NCBI RefSeq assembly: GCF_964186625.1
Contig: NZ_OZ075108.1
Coordinates: forward strand, 2,696,501-2,760,500
From: Asticcacaulis sp. MM231
GTDB taxonomy: Bacteria > Pseudomonadota > Alphaproteobacteria > Caulobacterales > Caulobacteraceae
DNA: 64,000 nt
Direction of reading: 5' to 3'
The translations under genes were made by a program, and so were the position numbers. This document shows, one piece after another, positions 41,122 to 48,798 of the stretch. The notes under the pieces are model-generated. The model did not search any database and was not told the DNA's origin. It saw nothing but the letters and a program-made list of their open reading frames with translations. The first letter of the stretch is position 1. Each line of letters opens with the position of its first letter.

Positions 41122-41484
41122 TTGACTAAAATTGAACGTGTTTTCACCACCCCCGCCGGCGTTAAACTGGGGCCGGCGAATCTGATCGCTGATAGGACCG
41201 CACGCAATTTCGTGCTGCAGATTGGCGAAGCGCACTTCCACGGCTTCGTGGTGCGCAAGGCTAATGACTATTACGGCTATGTCGACCGCTGCCCGCACGC
41301 CGGATTGCCGCTGGCACAGGAGCTCGACGACTATCTGACACCGCAGGCCGACCTTATCTCATGCAGTTGGCACGGCGCCCTTTTCCAGATCGCCTCCGGC
41401 CGTTGTGTCGGTGGTCCGTGCGCCGGTCAGTCATTGACACCGTGGCCAGTGCGTATTGAAGATGGAGAGATCGTCACGGCTTAA
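41122..41484 (+). CDS. Small Rieske [2Fe-2S] protein
   Basis: 120 residues, a single Rieske domain. Cluster ligands are C-x-H (DRCPHAGLP, about residue 56-58) and C-x2-H (ISCSWHGALF, about 80-83). No membrane segment, so it is probably a soluble electron carrier or a small regulatory ferredoxin. It is the last gene of the tyrosine cluster; similar small Rieske proteins often accompany maiA/fahA, but the role is not established. Start is uncertain: the TTG at 41122 is the best in-frame choice, with no good Shine-Dalgarno. Confidence 0.78.
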   Translation: MTKIERVFTTPAGVKLGPANLIADRTARNFVLQIGEAHFHGFVVRKANDYYGYVDRCPHAGLPLAQELDDYLTPQADLISCSWHGALFQIASGRCVGGPCAGQSLTPWPVRIEDGEIVTA

Positions 41485-41494
41485 TAAACTTCCT

Positions 41495-41578
41495 CCTCCC
41501 CTGTAGCTAAGCGTTCGGGGGAGGTGTCAGCGCGAAGCCCGTAGGGCTGGTGTCGCTGACGGAGGGGTCAGCCCCGCA
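41495..41578. repeat. Nested palindrome element, degenerate right half
   Basis: Left arm is well preserved: CCTCCCC...GGGGGAGG (41495-41524, 29/30 identical to 283-312), then TGTCAGCG...CGCTGAC and GGAGGGG. The right half is decayed. Same family as 4620-5099 and 52821-52926. Confidence 0.7.
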
Positions 41579-41643
41579 ATCAGTTATGCACCTCCGGCGA
41601 AACTACGGCCGCACCTCCTCCGCTTTACAGTGGAAGAGATTTG

Positions 41644-42513
41644 CTAAGCCGTGGCGTCGTTCGATCCACGCTTCGCCGTCAGGCTGGAACCCGCTGACGC
41701 GATAATCACCAGCGCTATTGCCAGCCATTGCAAGGGCGTCAACAGTTCGTGCAGGATAACCAGCCCCAGCAGCGAGGCCACCGCCGGCTCCAGGCTCATC
41801 ATGAGGCCAAAAGTCTTGGCGGGCATGGCCTTCAGCGCGATCATCTCCAGCGAATAAGGGATGGCGCTGGCCAGAATGCCGATACCGACACCGTAGAGCA
41901 GAATGGCGGGCGACCACAAGGCTGCACCCGCAAAAGCCACGCCAATCGGCACCGTGAAAATCGTCGAAAACGCCATGCCGAGCGCCACCGCCTTGCCACC
42001 ATGGACGCGGTCGCCGACCTTCTGGCCGACAATGATATAAAGCCCCCATAGCACGCCGGCGATCAAGGCGTAGACCACGCCAACCGGATCAAGCGCGCCC
42101 TTGCTCTCCCCCCAAGGCAACAGGATCAACAGGCCGGCCACGGCGCAGCCCACCCAGATGAAATCGCTCCATTTGCGTGAACCGAAGATCGCCACGGCCA
42201 GCGGGCCGGAAAATTCCAGCGCCACGGCGATTCCCAACGGGATACGGTCAATCGAGGCGTAAAACACCAGGTTCATGATGCCGAGTATGACGCCATAAAG
42301 CGCCAGCACCGGCCAGTGCTTGCGCTCAGGTCCGCCGCGCCATGGCTGGAAAACGATCAAAAGCGCGACCGTGGCGAAGAACTGGCGCAGCGCCGTCGTG
42401 CCTTCGGAACCGACTAGCGGAAAGACGTGTTTGCTGAGCGTGGCGCCAAGCTGCACCGACACGATCGCGATCAGGATGGCGATAATCGCCCACAGTTTCG
42501 GATTTTTGAACAT
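41644..42513 (-). CDS. rhtA: EamA family transporter, RhtA-like amino acid exporter
   Basis: 289 residues with ten transmembrane helices in two EamA halves (about 5-135 and 145-285). The helix 1-2 region (SVQLGATLSKHVFPLVGSEG) and the PLGIAVALEFSGPLAVAI and EMIALKAMPAKTFGLMMSLE segments resemble RhtA, the threonine/homoserine exporter. Export of small amino acids is plausible next to the threonine-degrading kbl-tdh pair, but substrate is inferred. Convergent with the tyrosine cluster. The symbol is tentative. Confidence 0.75.
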   Translation of the reverse strand: MFKNPKLWAIIAILIAIVSVQLGATLSKHVFPLVGSEGTTALRQFFATVALLIVFQPWRGGPERKHWPVLALYGVILGIMNLVFYASIDRIPLGIAVALEFSGPLAVAIFGSRKWSDFIWVGCAVAGLLILLPWGESKGALDPVGVVYALIAGVLWGLYIIVGQKVGDRVHGGKAVALGMAFSTIFTVPIGVAFAGAALWSPAILLYGVGIGILASAIPYSLEMIALKAMPAKTFGLMMSLEPAVASLLGLVILHELLTPLQWLAIALVIIASAGSSLTAKRGSNDATA

Positions 42514-43098
42514 GGCTCGACTCCAGTTTTGGCGTCGTCTTGTCGTAACCGGGTACGGCGCACCTCGTCCGGAGAATATCTGTTCTTTGGATAGCCTTTT
42601 CAGATGTCCTTCTCAACCTGTGGGAAAAATAAAATAGGACGCAGCCATCAACCGCCTTACAGGCCGCCTCAGCCGATCCCAGATCCTGCTCGATTCGGCT
42701 CATGGGCGGCTGAGGAATCGCTCAACGCAACCGCTGCAGCATAAATTTGCAAATAGCGTCGGAAACATGAGAAATTATCCCAAATTGCGCGATATTATAT
42801 AAATTTGACATAGGTGTCAGTTTTTGAAATTGACCCTGCGTCGACTTTTTTGTAGTGTATTTTCAACGATAAGAGAAAACGCCACAGAACCGCACATATG
42901 TTTGCTTTGCCGATTTCACAACGCTGGAACGATCGCCACGTCGCGCCGGCAGGCCGTCCGCCAGACGGACGTCGCCAAGCGGTTTTCACCCCGAAATCGA
43001 TTCAAGATGCTGCGCTGCCATGCGGTGCAGCATCTTTCGTTTGTTGCGGCAGGGGCGCGTTTACATCCTTTAAACGCAAAGAAAAAGGTACAGGGAAT
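42514..43098. other. 585-bp intergenic region without a supported gene
   Basis: No convincing reading frame. It holds a GC hairpin (GCCGCCTCAGCCGAT ... ATTCGGCTCATGGGCGGC, about 42660-42712), an AT-rich segment (42770-42870) with the small palindrome TGACATAGGTGTCA (42806-42819), and a later hairpin AAGATGCTGC...GTGCAGCATCTT (about 43004-43036) just before paaC. The AT-rich part probably contains the paaC promoter. Confidence 0.6.
42806..42819. promoter_or_regulatory. Possible operator TGACATAGGTGTCA
   Basis: A 5-bp inverted repeat with 4-base spacer in the AT-rich promoter region 280 bases upstream of paaC. It also contains a TTGACA -35-like sequence at its left edge. A regulator is not known. 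Confidence 0.35.
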
Positions 43099-43848
43099 AT
43101 GAGAGATCCCATCTTCGATTACAGCCTCCGTCTCGGCGATGACGCCCTGATCCTCGGCAAACGCCTGAGCGCCTGGTGCGGCCACGCCCCGAGCCTTGAG
43201 GTCGATCTTGGCCTGTCGAGCCTTGCGCTTGACCTTGTAGGCCAAGCCACCTTCTGGCTGGAACTGGCGGCCAAGAACGATCCACAGGGACGCGACGCCG
43301 ATGCCCTGGCCTTCCACCGCGACCCGCACGATTTCCGCAACTGCCTGCTGGTTGAACAGGCCAATGGCGATTTCGCCCAGACCCTGGCGCGTCAGTTCCT
43401 CTTCTCCAATTACCAGTATCTGTTCCTTGAGGCCCTGACGGGCTCTTCGCACAAGGAGTTGGCCGATATCGCAGAAAAAAGTGTACGCGACGTCGGTTAC
43501 CATGTCGATTTCGCCCGCGACTGGATGATTCGCCTCGGGGATTCGTCCTGCCTCAGCCATCAGCGCCTGGTCAAAAGCATGGACTACATGTCGCATTTCG
43601 TCGACGAGCTATTCATGATGGACGAAGTGGATGAGGCCTTGCTGCATAAAGGCATTTCCATCAGCAAGGCCGCCCTACGGGCTGAGTTCGACAACCGCGT
43701 CAGCGCCGTGTTGCACGAGGCCGGCCTGACACCACCAAAGCCACAGCGCTCGGTCATGCTGGGCCGCAAGGGTCATGACAGCGAGCACGTCGCCCTTCTG
43801 CTGCACGAGATGCAGATCCCGCCACATGAGTCCGATCCGCGCTGGTAA
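43099..43848 (+). CDS. paaC: Orphan phenylacetyl-CoA epoxidase subunit PaaC homologue
   Basis: 249 residues, the same length as E. coli PaaC (248), and alignable through its length by eye: SLRLGDDALILGKRLSAWCGHAPSLEVDL at the start, DALAFHRDPHDFRNCLLVEQ (about 73-92), and a C-terminal HDSEHVALLLHEMQ. PaaC is the structural, iron-free ferritin-like partner of PaaA in the five-subunit epoxidase. Here paaA, paaB, paaD and paaE are absent from the neighbourhood. It precedes an XRE-cupin regulator by 29 bases, so its role may differ. GGGAA lies just before ATG 43099. Confidence 0.82.
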   Translation: MRDPIFDYSLRLGDDALILGKRLSAWCGHAPSLEVDLGLSSLALDLVGQATFWLELAAKNDPQGRDADALAFHRDPHDFRNCLLVEQANGDFAQTLARQFLFSNYQYLFLEALTGSSHKELADIAEKSVRDVGYHVDFARDWMIRLGDSSCLSHQRLVKSMDYMSHFVDELFMMDEVDEALLHKGISISKAALRAEFDNRVSAVLHEAGLTPPKPQRSVMLGRKGHDSEHVALLLHEMQIPPHESDPRW

Positions 43849-43877
43849 GATCGCCGTTTTGCGCTTAGAAAAGGCGC

Positions 43878-44447
43878 ATGGACAAGATCAGAAAAGCCCC
43901 TGAAATAGGCTCTCGTTTGCAGGCCCTGCGTAAACAGCAGGGCCTTTCGCTCGATGACATGGCCGGCCGGTCGAAGATTTCGCGCTCGATGCTGAGTCAG
44001 GTTGAGCGCGGCCTGGCCAATCCCACCTTCGCCACCTTGTGGGCGCTGACGCAGGCGCTCGGCATCGATATCGCCACCCTGATCGGTGAAGCGGCCGACG
44101 CAAGCGAACAGGCGATTGAACTGGTGGAGGCGCACAATACGCCGCGCATCCATTCGGCGGACGGCCACTGCGTGCTCCAGATCCTGAGCCCGCCGGAAAC
44201 CACAGGCGATATGGAATGGTATCGGCTGGAGATCGAACCCGGCGCCTCGCTGACCTCGCAGCCCCACGCTTCGGGCAGTCGTGAGCACCTGTCCATCCTC
44301 TCCGGCGAAGCGCTGGTCATCGCCGCGGAAGCGCAGCAAAAGGCGCTGGCCGGCAGTACGGTGCGCTATCGCGCTGATGTGCCGCACAGCATCAGCAATA
44401 CCGGAAACGAAAAGCTGGAAGCCTTGCTGGTGGTGCTGCCGGGATAA
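43878..44447 (+). CDS. XRE family transcriptional regulator with C-terminal cupin domain
   Basis: 189 residues: an XRE helix-turn-helix (about 9-65, GSRLQALRKQQGLSLDDMA then SKISRSMLSQVERGLANPTF) and a cupin sensor domain (about 110-185, LEIEPGASLTSQPHASGSRE, HLSILSGEALV). Regulators of this type often control amino acid metabolism and sense a small metabolite in the cupin. It lies between orphan paaC and kbl-tdh; the perfect palindrome at 44520-44547 in front of kbl is a likely binding site. Regulation of threonine breakdown is therefore the best guess. Confidence 0.88.
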   Translation: MDKIRKAPEIGSRLQALRKQQGLSLDDMAGRSKISRSMLSQVERGLANPTFATLWALTQALGIDIATLIGEAADASEQAIELVEAHNTPRIHSADGHCVLQILSPPETTGDMEWYRLEIEPGASLTSQPHASGSREHLSILSGEALVIAAEAQQKALAGSTVRYRADVPHSISNTGNEKLEALLVVLPG

Positions 44448-44519
44448 TCCCCACCACAAAAGATCCATTATAGTAGATTTTTCGGCTGTATAGTGGAAAA
44501 TGCGTTTGAACCCGCTCGC

Positions 44520-44547
44520 ATTATATTGTACAAAAATACAATATAAT
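44520..44547. promoter_or_regulatory. Perfect 11-bp palindrome in the kbl promoter, likely operator
   Basis: ATTATATTGTA, spacer CAAAAA, TACAATATAAT. Arms are exact. It ends 21 bases before the kbl start and lies in an AT-rich island within otherwise GC-rich DNA. The gene just upstream encodes an XRE-cupin regulator, the natural candidate to bind here. A related half (ATTATAGTA / TATAGTGG) lies at about 44466-44492. Confidence 0.65.
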
Positions 44548-44568
44548 GGAATTGAGAGCGAAGGTCAC

Positions 44569-45756
44569 ATGCGCACAGCCTTTTACGAACGGGTGGAAAC
44601 CACCCTTGCCGATATCGAATCGCGCGGGCTGAAAAAGCCGGAACACGTTATCGCCTCACCGCAACGCCCGGCGCTTCGACTGGAGGACGGACGCGAGGTC
44701 ATCAATTTCTGCGCCAACAACTATCTCGGCCTGGCCGATCATCCGGACGTCATCGAAGCCGGCCGCGCCGCCCTGCTTGAATATGGCGCCGGCATGGCCA
44801 GTGTGCGCTTCATCTGCGGCACGCAAACCCTGCACAAGCAACTGGAATCGAAGATCGCGTCTTACGTCGGCATGGAGGACGCCATCCTTTTCGCTGCGTG
44901 CTTCGACGCCAATGGCGGTGTGTTCGAGCCGCTGCTCACCGACGAGGACGCCATTGTTTCCGACAGCCTGAACCACGCCTCGATCATCGACGGCGTGCGG
45001 TTATGCAAGGCGAAAAAGTACCGCTTCAAAAACGCCGACCTGGCCGATCTGGAAACTCAGCTCAAGGCTGCCCGCGATAACGGGGCGCGTACCATTCTGA
45101 TCGCCACGGACGGCGTATTTTCCATGGACGGCTACTACGCTCCCCTGGAAGGCATAGCCAAACTGGCGGAGCAATACGATGCGCTGGTGATGGTTGATGA
45201 TTGCCACGCCACCGGCTTTACCGGCCCCAAAGGCGCCGGCACCCCTGCCCGCGCCGGCGTGAACGTCGACATCCTGACGGGCACCTTCGGCAAGGCGCTC
45301 GGCGGTGCGATGGGCGGTTATATCGCAGCGAAAAAGACGGTCATCGACCTCCTACGTCAGCGCGCCCGTCCCTACCTCTTCTCCAACGCCCTGGCGCCTT
45401 CGATCACCGCCTCCAGCCTGAAGGCCATTGAACTGGCCGAAACCGGCGATCACCTGCGCGCCCAACTGACGCAAAATGCCGAGCGTTTCCGCGCCGGCCT
45501 GACGGCGGCAGGCTTCAATCTGCTACCGGGTTCGCACCCGATTATCCCGGTCATGCTGCACGATGCCAAACTGGCGCAGGCCATGGCCGCCCGTTTGCTC
45601 GAAGAGGGCATCTACGTCATCGGCTTCTCCTTCCCGGTTGTGCCGGAAGGTCAGGCCCGCATCCGCACGCAGATTTCCGCCGCGCACACCTTCGCGCAGA
45701 TTGACACAGCGATCGCGGCCTTCACCAAGGCTGGCCGCGAATTGGGGGTGATCTGA
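44569..45756 (+). CDS. kbl: Glycine C-acetyltransferase (2-amino-3-ketobutyrate CoA ligase)
   Basis: 395-residue alpha-oxoamine synthase. It cleaves 2-amino-3-oxobutyrate with CoA into glycine and acetyl-CoA, completing threonine degradation begun by Tdh. Diagnostic segments: [20 protein letters not shown] (about 45-64), [17 protein letters not shown] (about 77-93), [10 protein letters not shown] (about 210-219) and the PLP lysine K242 in [17 protein letters not shown] 44569 has GAAGG 7 bases upstream. Overlaps tdh by one base. Confidence 0.96.
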   Translation: MRTAFYERVETTLADIESRGLKKPEHVIASPQRPALRLEDGREVINFCANNYLGLADHPDVIEAGRAALLEYGAGMASVRFICGTQTLHKQLESKIASYVGMEDAILFAACFDANGGVFEPLLTDEDAIVSDSLNHASIIDGVRLCKAKKYRFKNADLADLETQLKAARDNGARTILIATDGVFSMDGYYAPLEGIAKLAEQYDALVMVDDCHATGFTGPKGAGTPARAGVNVDILTGTFGKALGGAMGGYIAAKKTVIDLLRQRARPYLFSNALAPSITASSLKAIELAETGDHLRAQLTQNAERFRAGLTAAGFNLLPGSHPIIPVMLHDAKLAQAMAARLLEEGIYVIGFSFPVVPEGQARIRTQISAAHTFAQIDTAIAAFTKAGRELGVI

Positions 45757-46838
45757 TGGACGATCTGCGCCCTGTCATCACTGCCAAGACCTTGCCCGCT
45801 ACCATGACCGCGCTGGCCAAGCTCAAGGCCGAGCCCGGCATCTGGCAGACCACCGCGCCGGTGCCCGATTGCGGTCCGGACGACGTGCTGATCCGCATTG
45901 CCCACACCGCCATCTGCGGCACCGATGTCCATATCTATAACTGGGATCAATGGGCGCAAAAAACCATTCCGGTGCCGATGGTGGTTGGCCATGAATTTGC
46001 CGGCGAGATTGTCGCCATCGGCGCGCGAGTTAGCCGTCCGTTAAAGGTCGGACAGCGCGTCTCCGGCGAGGGCCACGTTATCAATATGGATAGCGATGCC
46101 GCCCGCGCCGGCCACTTCCATCTCGATCCGGAAACGCAAGGCATCGGCGTTAATCGCCCCGGCGCTTTTGCGCAATATCTGGCCCTGCCGGCCTTCAATG
46201 TTGTGCCCCTGCCGGAGCGCGTTAGCAACGAACTGGGCGCGGTGCTCGATCCGTTTGGTAACGCTGTCCATACCGTGCAGCAAACCGATATGGTCGGCGC
46301 CAATGTGCTGGTGACGGGCGCTGGCCCCATCGGCATCATGGCGGCCGCTGTGGCGCGCTTCATCGGCGCGCGCAGCGTGACGCTCACGGACATCAATCCC
46401 TATCGTCTCGACCTGGCGGCGAAGGTTGCCGATATCCGCACGGTGGATGTATCAAAGGAAGATTTGCACGATGTCAGGCATGAACTCGGCATCGCCAACG
46501 GCTACGATGTCTGCATGGAGATGAGCGGCGCCAAGCCCGCTATTCCGCAGGCCATCGAACACCTGCGCATGGGCGGCGCCTTGACCCTGCTCGGCATTCC
46601 CGCTGGCGAGAGCACGGTGAACTGGAACGACATCATCATGAAGGCCCTGACCGTGCGTGGCGTTTATGGTCGCGAGATGTTCGAGACCTGGCGCAAGATG
46701 CTGGGTCTGATCGAGGCGGGCTTCCCGCTGGAACGGATCATCACGCATCGGCTGCCGGCGTCGGAGTTCCAGCAGGGCTTCGATATCATGCGGGCCGGTC
46801 AATCGGGCAAGATCGTGCTCGATTGGAGCGATGCCTAG
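45756..46838 (+). CDS. tdh: L-threonine 3-dehydrogenase lacking the structural zinc cysteines
   Basis: 360-residue medium-chain dehydrogenase that oxidises threonine to 2-amino-3-oxobutyrate with NAD. Catalytic zinc ligands are kept: C54 (HTAICGTDVHIYNWD), H79 and E80 (VVGHEFAGEI). The NAD-binding fold (GAGPIGIMAAAVARFIGA, about 189-206) is intact. The lobe that normally holds the four structural-zinc cysteines (about residues 107-125) reads GHVINMDSDAARAGHFHLD with no cysteine at all. The surrounding GVNRPGAFAQYL and AFNVVPLP match Tdh, so this is a zinc-lobe variant, not another enzyme. Its position after kbl confirms the role. Confidence 0.93.
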   Translation: MDDLRPVITAKTLPATMTALAKLKAEPGIWQTTAPVPDCGPDDVLIRIAHTAICGTDVHIYNWDQWAQKTIPVPMVVGHEFAGEIVAIGARVSRPLKVGQRVSGEGHVINMDSDAARAGHFHLDPETQGIGVNRPGAFAQYLALPAFNVVPLPERVSNELGAVLDPFGNAVHTVQQTDMVGANVLVTGAGPIGIMAAAVARFIGARSVTLTDINPYRLDLAAKVADIRTVDVSKEDLHDVRHELGIANGYDVCMEMSGAKPAIPQAIEHLRMGGALTLLGIPAGESTVNWNDIIMKALTVRGVYGREMFETWRKMLGLIEAGFPLERIITHRLPASEFQQGFDIMRAGQSGKIVLDWSDA

Positions 46839-46851
46839 ATCATCTTCTTCG

Positions 46852-46868
46852 GTGCAATCTGTAGATAA
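46852..46868. repeat. Decayed edge of the ATCCACAGATT element family
   Basis: GGTGCAATCTGTAGATAAAC between tdh and the convergent reductase matches the right edge of the element at 38958-39130 (TGCAATCTGTGGATC) with few changes. No left partner is seen nearby. Confidence 0.45.
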
Positions 46869-46873
46869 ACCGT

Positions 46874-47794
46874 CTACCCTACAGCCAGTGATGCGGCCGC
46901 CAGATCCTGTGCGGCATCACCGACGCTTTTAAACAGCGTGATCTTGTCTGCAAGACCTTCAATCGGTCCACTGGTGCACAGATCCGACAGGGTGCCCCTG
47001 ATCATCTCATGGTGCAGCAAGCCTGCCGCTATAGGCTGGGTCAGGTCGCCGGCTTCGCTCATGGCCGCATAGGTATCGACCCAGATGTCGGCGCGTGTCA
47101 TGGCGGCGTCATCGGCCTCGCGCATGTCTTTCAGATAGCCGCCGATCAGCGCCACATGCTGGCCTGCGTGCAGACATTCCCCCTTGATCAGCGGCTCCTG
47201 GGAAAGCGTGGCGCAGGCGATGATATCGGCTTTCGCAACCCCCACCGCCAGATCGTGGCACACCTCGGCGTGAAAGCCACCCGCCTTAAGCGCCGAGACC
47301 AGCTTTTCGGCATTGGCCGTCGTCGGGCTGAAAACCTGAACCGTTTCGATCTCGCGCACCGCGCGGTAGGCGAAGGCCAGTTCTGAAGCGATCCGTCCCG
47401 AGCCGACCAGCAGCAGATGTCTGGCGCCGTCCGCAGCCAACCGGTCCGCCGCGATCGCCGCCACCGCAGCCGTGCGCCGCGCCGTCAGTTCGCCGCCATC
47501 GAGCAGGGCCATGTGTTCGCCGGTCACCGCATCGAACAACAGATAACTTGCCGTCACCGCCGGCAGATTGCGGCGCGCATTGCCGGGCGTCACGTTGACA
47601 ATCTTGACGCCCCCTACGCCCTGGCTCCACGCCGGCATCATCAGCAAGGTAGCGTCCGGTTCACCGTTGTTCTGCACCGTGTGGACATGGCGCTGCGGCG
47701 AGGTCGTCTCGCCCTGCAGCAATTTCGGCAGTTGCTGGGTGAGCAAGGCATAGGGCAGACGTTCGATGAGGTCGTGCGCGGTCAGGTTTTGCAT
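46874..47794 (-). CDS. Ornithine cyclodeaminase/mu-crystallin family imine reductase
   Basis: 306 residues. Members of this family reduce cyclic imino acids such as 1-piperideine-2-carboxylate and 1-pyrroline-2-carboxylate, or deaminate ornithine. Visible motifs: GVKIVNVTPGNARRNLPAV (about 62-80), the LLDGGELTARRTAAVAAIAA segment (about 96-115) and the nucleotide-binding LLVGSGRIASELAFAYRAV (about 128-146). Residues specific to true ornithine cyclodeaminase are not obvious. With a pipecolate-type oxidase and a semialdehyde dehydrogenase next door, reduction of piperideine-2-carboxylate to pipecolate is the most likely reaction. It follows the LysR gene by 3 bases on the same strand. Confidence 0.82.
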   Translation of the reverse strand: MQNLTAHDLIERLPYALLTQQLPKLLQGETTSPQRHVHTVQNNGEPDATLLMMPAWSQGVGGVKIVNVTPGNARRNLPAVTASYLLFDAVTGEHMALLDGGELTARRTAAVAAIAADRLAADGARHLLLVGSGRIASELAFAYRAVREIETVQVFSPTTANAEKLVSALKAGGFHAEVCHDLAVGVAKADIIACATLSQEPLIKGECLHAGQHVALIGGYLKDMREADDAAMTRADIWVDTYAAMSEAGDLTQPIAAGLLHHEMIRGTLSDLCTSGPIEGLADKITLFKSVGDAAQDLAAASLAVG

Positions 47795-47797
47795 CTT

Positions 47798-48697
47798 TTA
47801 TCCGTTATCGATGGCGGTTTCGGTCAGTAGCCAGTCGCGGAAGGCGACCAGCGGCGGATGGTCGGCGCGGTCTTCCGGCCAGGCGAGATAATAGGCTTCG
47901 GCGTTTTTCATCGGTAGGTCGAGCGCCCGCACAAGCTGACCGGTGCGAAGTTCCTCTTCGATAAGGAAATCCGGCAAGAGCGCCACACCCAGTCCGGCCC
48001 GCGCCATCTGCGCCATGGTGGCGAACTGGTCGAACAGCATCCCTTGCACGTGCTCGGCCGGCGCATCGTTCTGGCGCAGCCAACGCTCCCAGGCGTCTGG
48101 ACGGGTGGTGATGTGCAGCAAGGGCGCCTTGCGGATATCCGCCGGCGTCTCGAAACGGTAGCGCTCCAGCAGCGCCGGACTGCACGCCGGCACGACATAT
48201 TCTTCGCGCAGGATCTGCGTCTGCGCGCCGGGCCAGTCACCGGTACCGTGGTGGATGGCGGCATCTATCGCTTCCTGACGGAAATCGAAAAGGCTGAGGC
48301 GCGTAATCAGGTTGAGCGTGGTGCCCGGATGCTGGCTCAAGAAAGCCGGCAGTCGCGGCGCCAGCCAGCGCGCACCGAAGGTCGGCAGGACGGCGAGATT
48401 GAGCGTACCGCCAAAGGGATTGGCGCGCAGATTGAGCGAAGCCGTGCTGATTTTCTTGAGCGCATCGCGCACTTCTCGCGCATAGGCCTCCCCACCGGGG
48501 GTAAGACGAATCGTTTGCCGCTCACGGATAAACAGTTCGACCTCAAGCTGGTCTTCCAGCGCCTTGATCTGGCGACTGACCGCGCTTTGCGTTAGGGCCA
48601 GTTCGCGCGCCGCCGCCGTGATGCTGCCGGTGCGTGCGGCGGCCTCAAAAGCCTGCAAATGGCTGGTTGGCGGCAAAAAACGGCGCGGGGCAAGCAT
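47798..48697 (-). CDS. LysR family regulator, GcvA-like
   Basis: 299 residues with an N-terminal winged helix-turn-helix (LQAFEAAARTGSITAAAREL then ALTQSAVSRQIKALEDQL, about 15-52) and a type 2 periplasmic-binding-fold sensor domain. It is divergent from the oxidase-dehydrogenase-GcdH operon, 101 bases away, and co-directional with the imine reductase, the usual arrangement for a LysR activator of a catabolic operon. A T-N11-A site lies in the gap. Ligand unknown; a lysine or pipecolate metabolite is plausible. Confidence 0.92.
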   Translation of the reverse strand: MLAPRRFLPPTSHLQAFEAAARTGSITAAARELALTQSAVSRQIKALEDQLEVELFIRERQTIRLTPGGEAYAREVRDALKKISTASLNLRANPFGGTLNLAVLPTFGARWLAPRLPAFLSQHPGTTLNLITRLSLFDFRQEAIDAAIHHGTGDWPGAQTQILREEYVVPACSPALLERYRFETPADIRKAPLLHITTRPDAWERWLRQNDAPAEHVQGMLFDQFATMAQMARAGLGVALLPDFLIEEELRTGQLVRALDLPMKNAEAYYLAWPEDRADHPPLVAFRDWLLTETAIDNG

Positions 48698-48727
48698 CAG
48701 GAGTCATTCCATTTGAGAATGATGTAA

Positions 48728-48740
48728 TGCCGAAATGGCA
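48728..48740. promoter_or_regulatory. LysR-type T-N11-A box
   Basis: TGCCGAAATGGCA has the T-N11-A form with dyad TGCC/GGCA and lies in the 101-base divergent gap between the LysR gene and the oxidase gene, 58 bases before the latter. Short motif, so moderate confidence. Confidence 0.45.
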
Positions 48741-48798
48741 ATGGATCAGTGGCATATTAGCGCGTATAAGTCCGTTGTCCATACAGATACGGAATGAC

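Noticed and set aside
41108..41125. ATG at 41108 as start of the Rieske protein
   Set aside because: It is in another frame and stops after five codons; the Rieske frame uses TTG 41122 or an undetected start.
44520..44547. Terminator for the XRE-cupin gene
   Set aside because: The stem is AT-only and lies 21 bases before kbl; an operator is a better reading.
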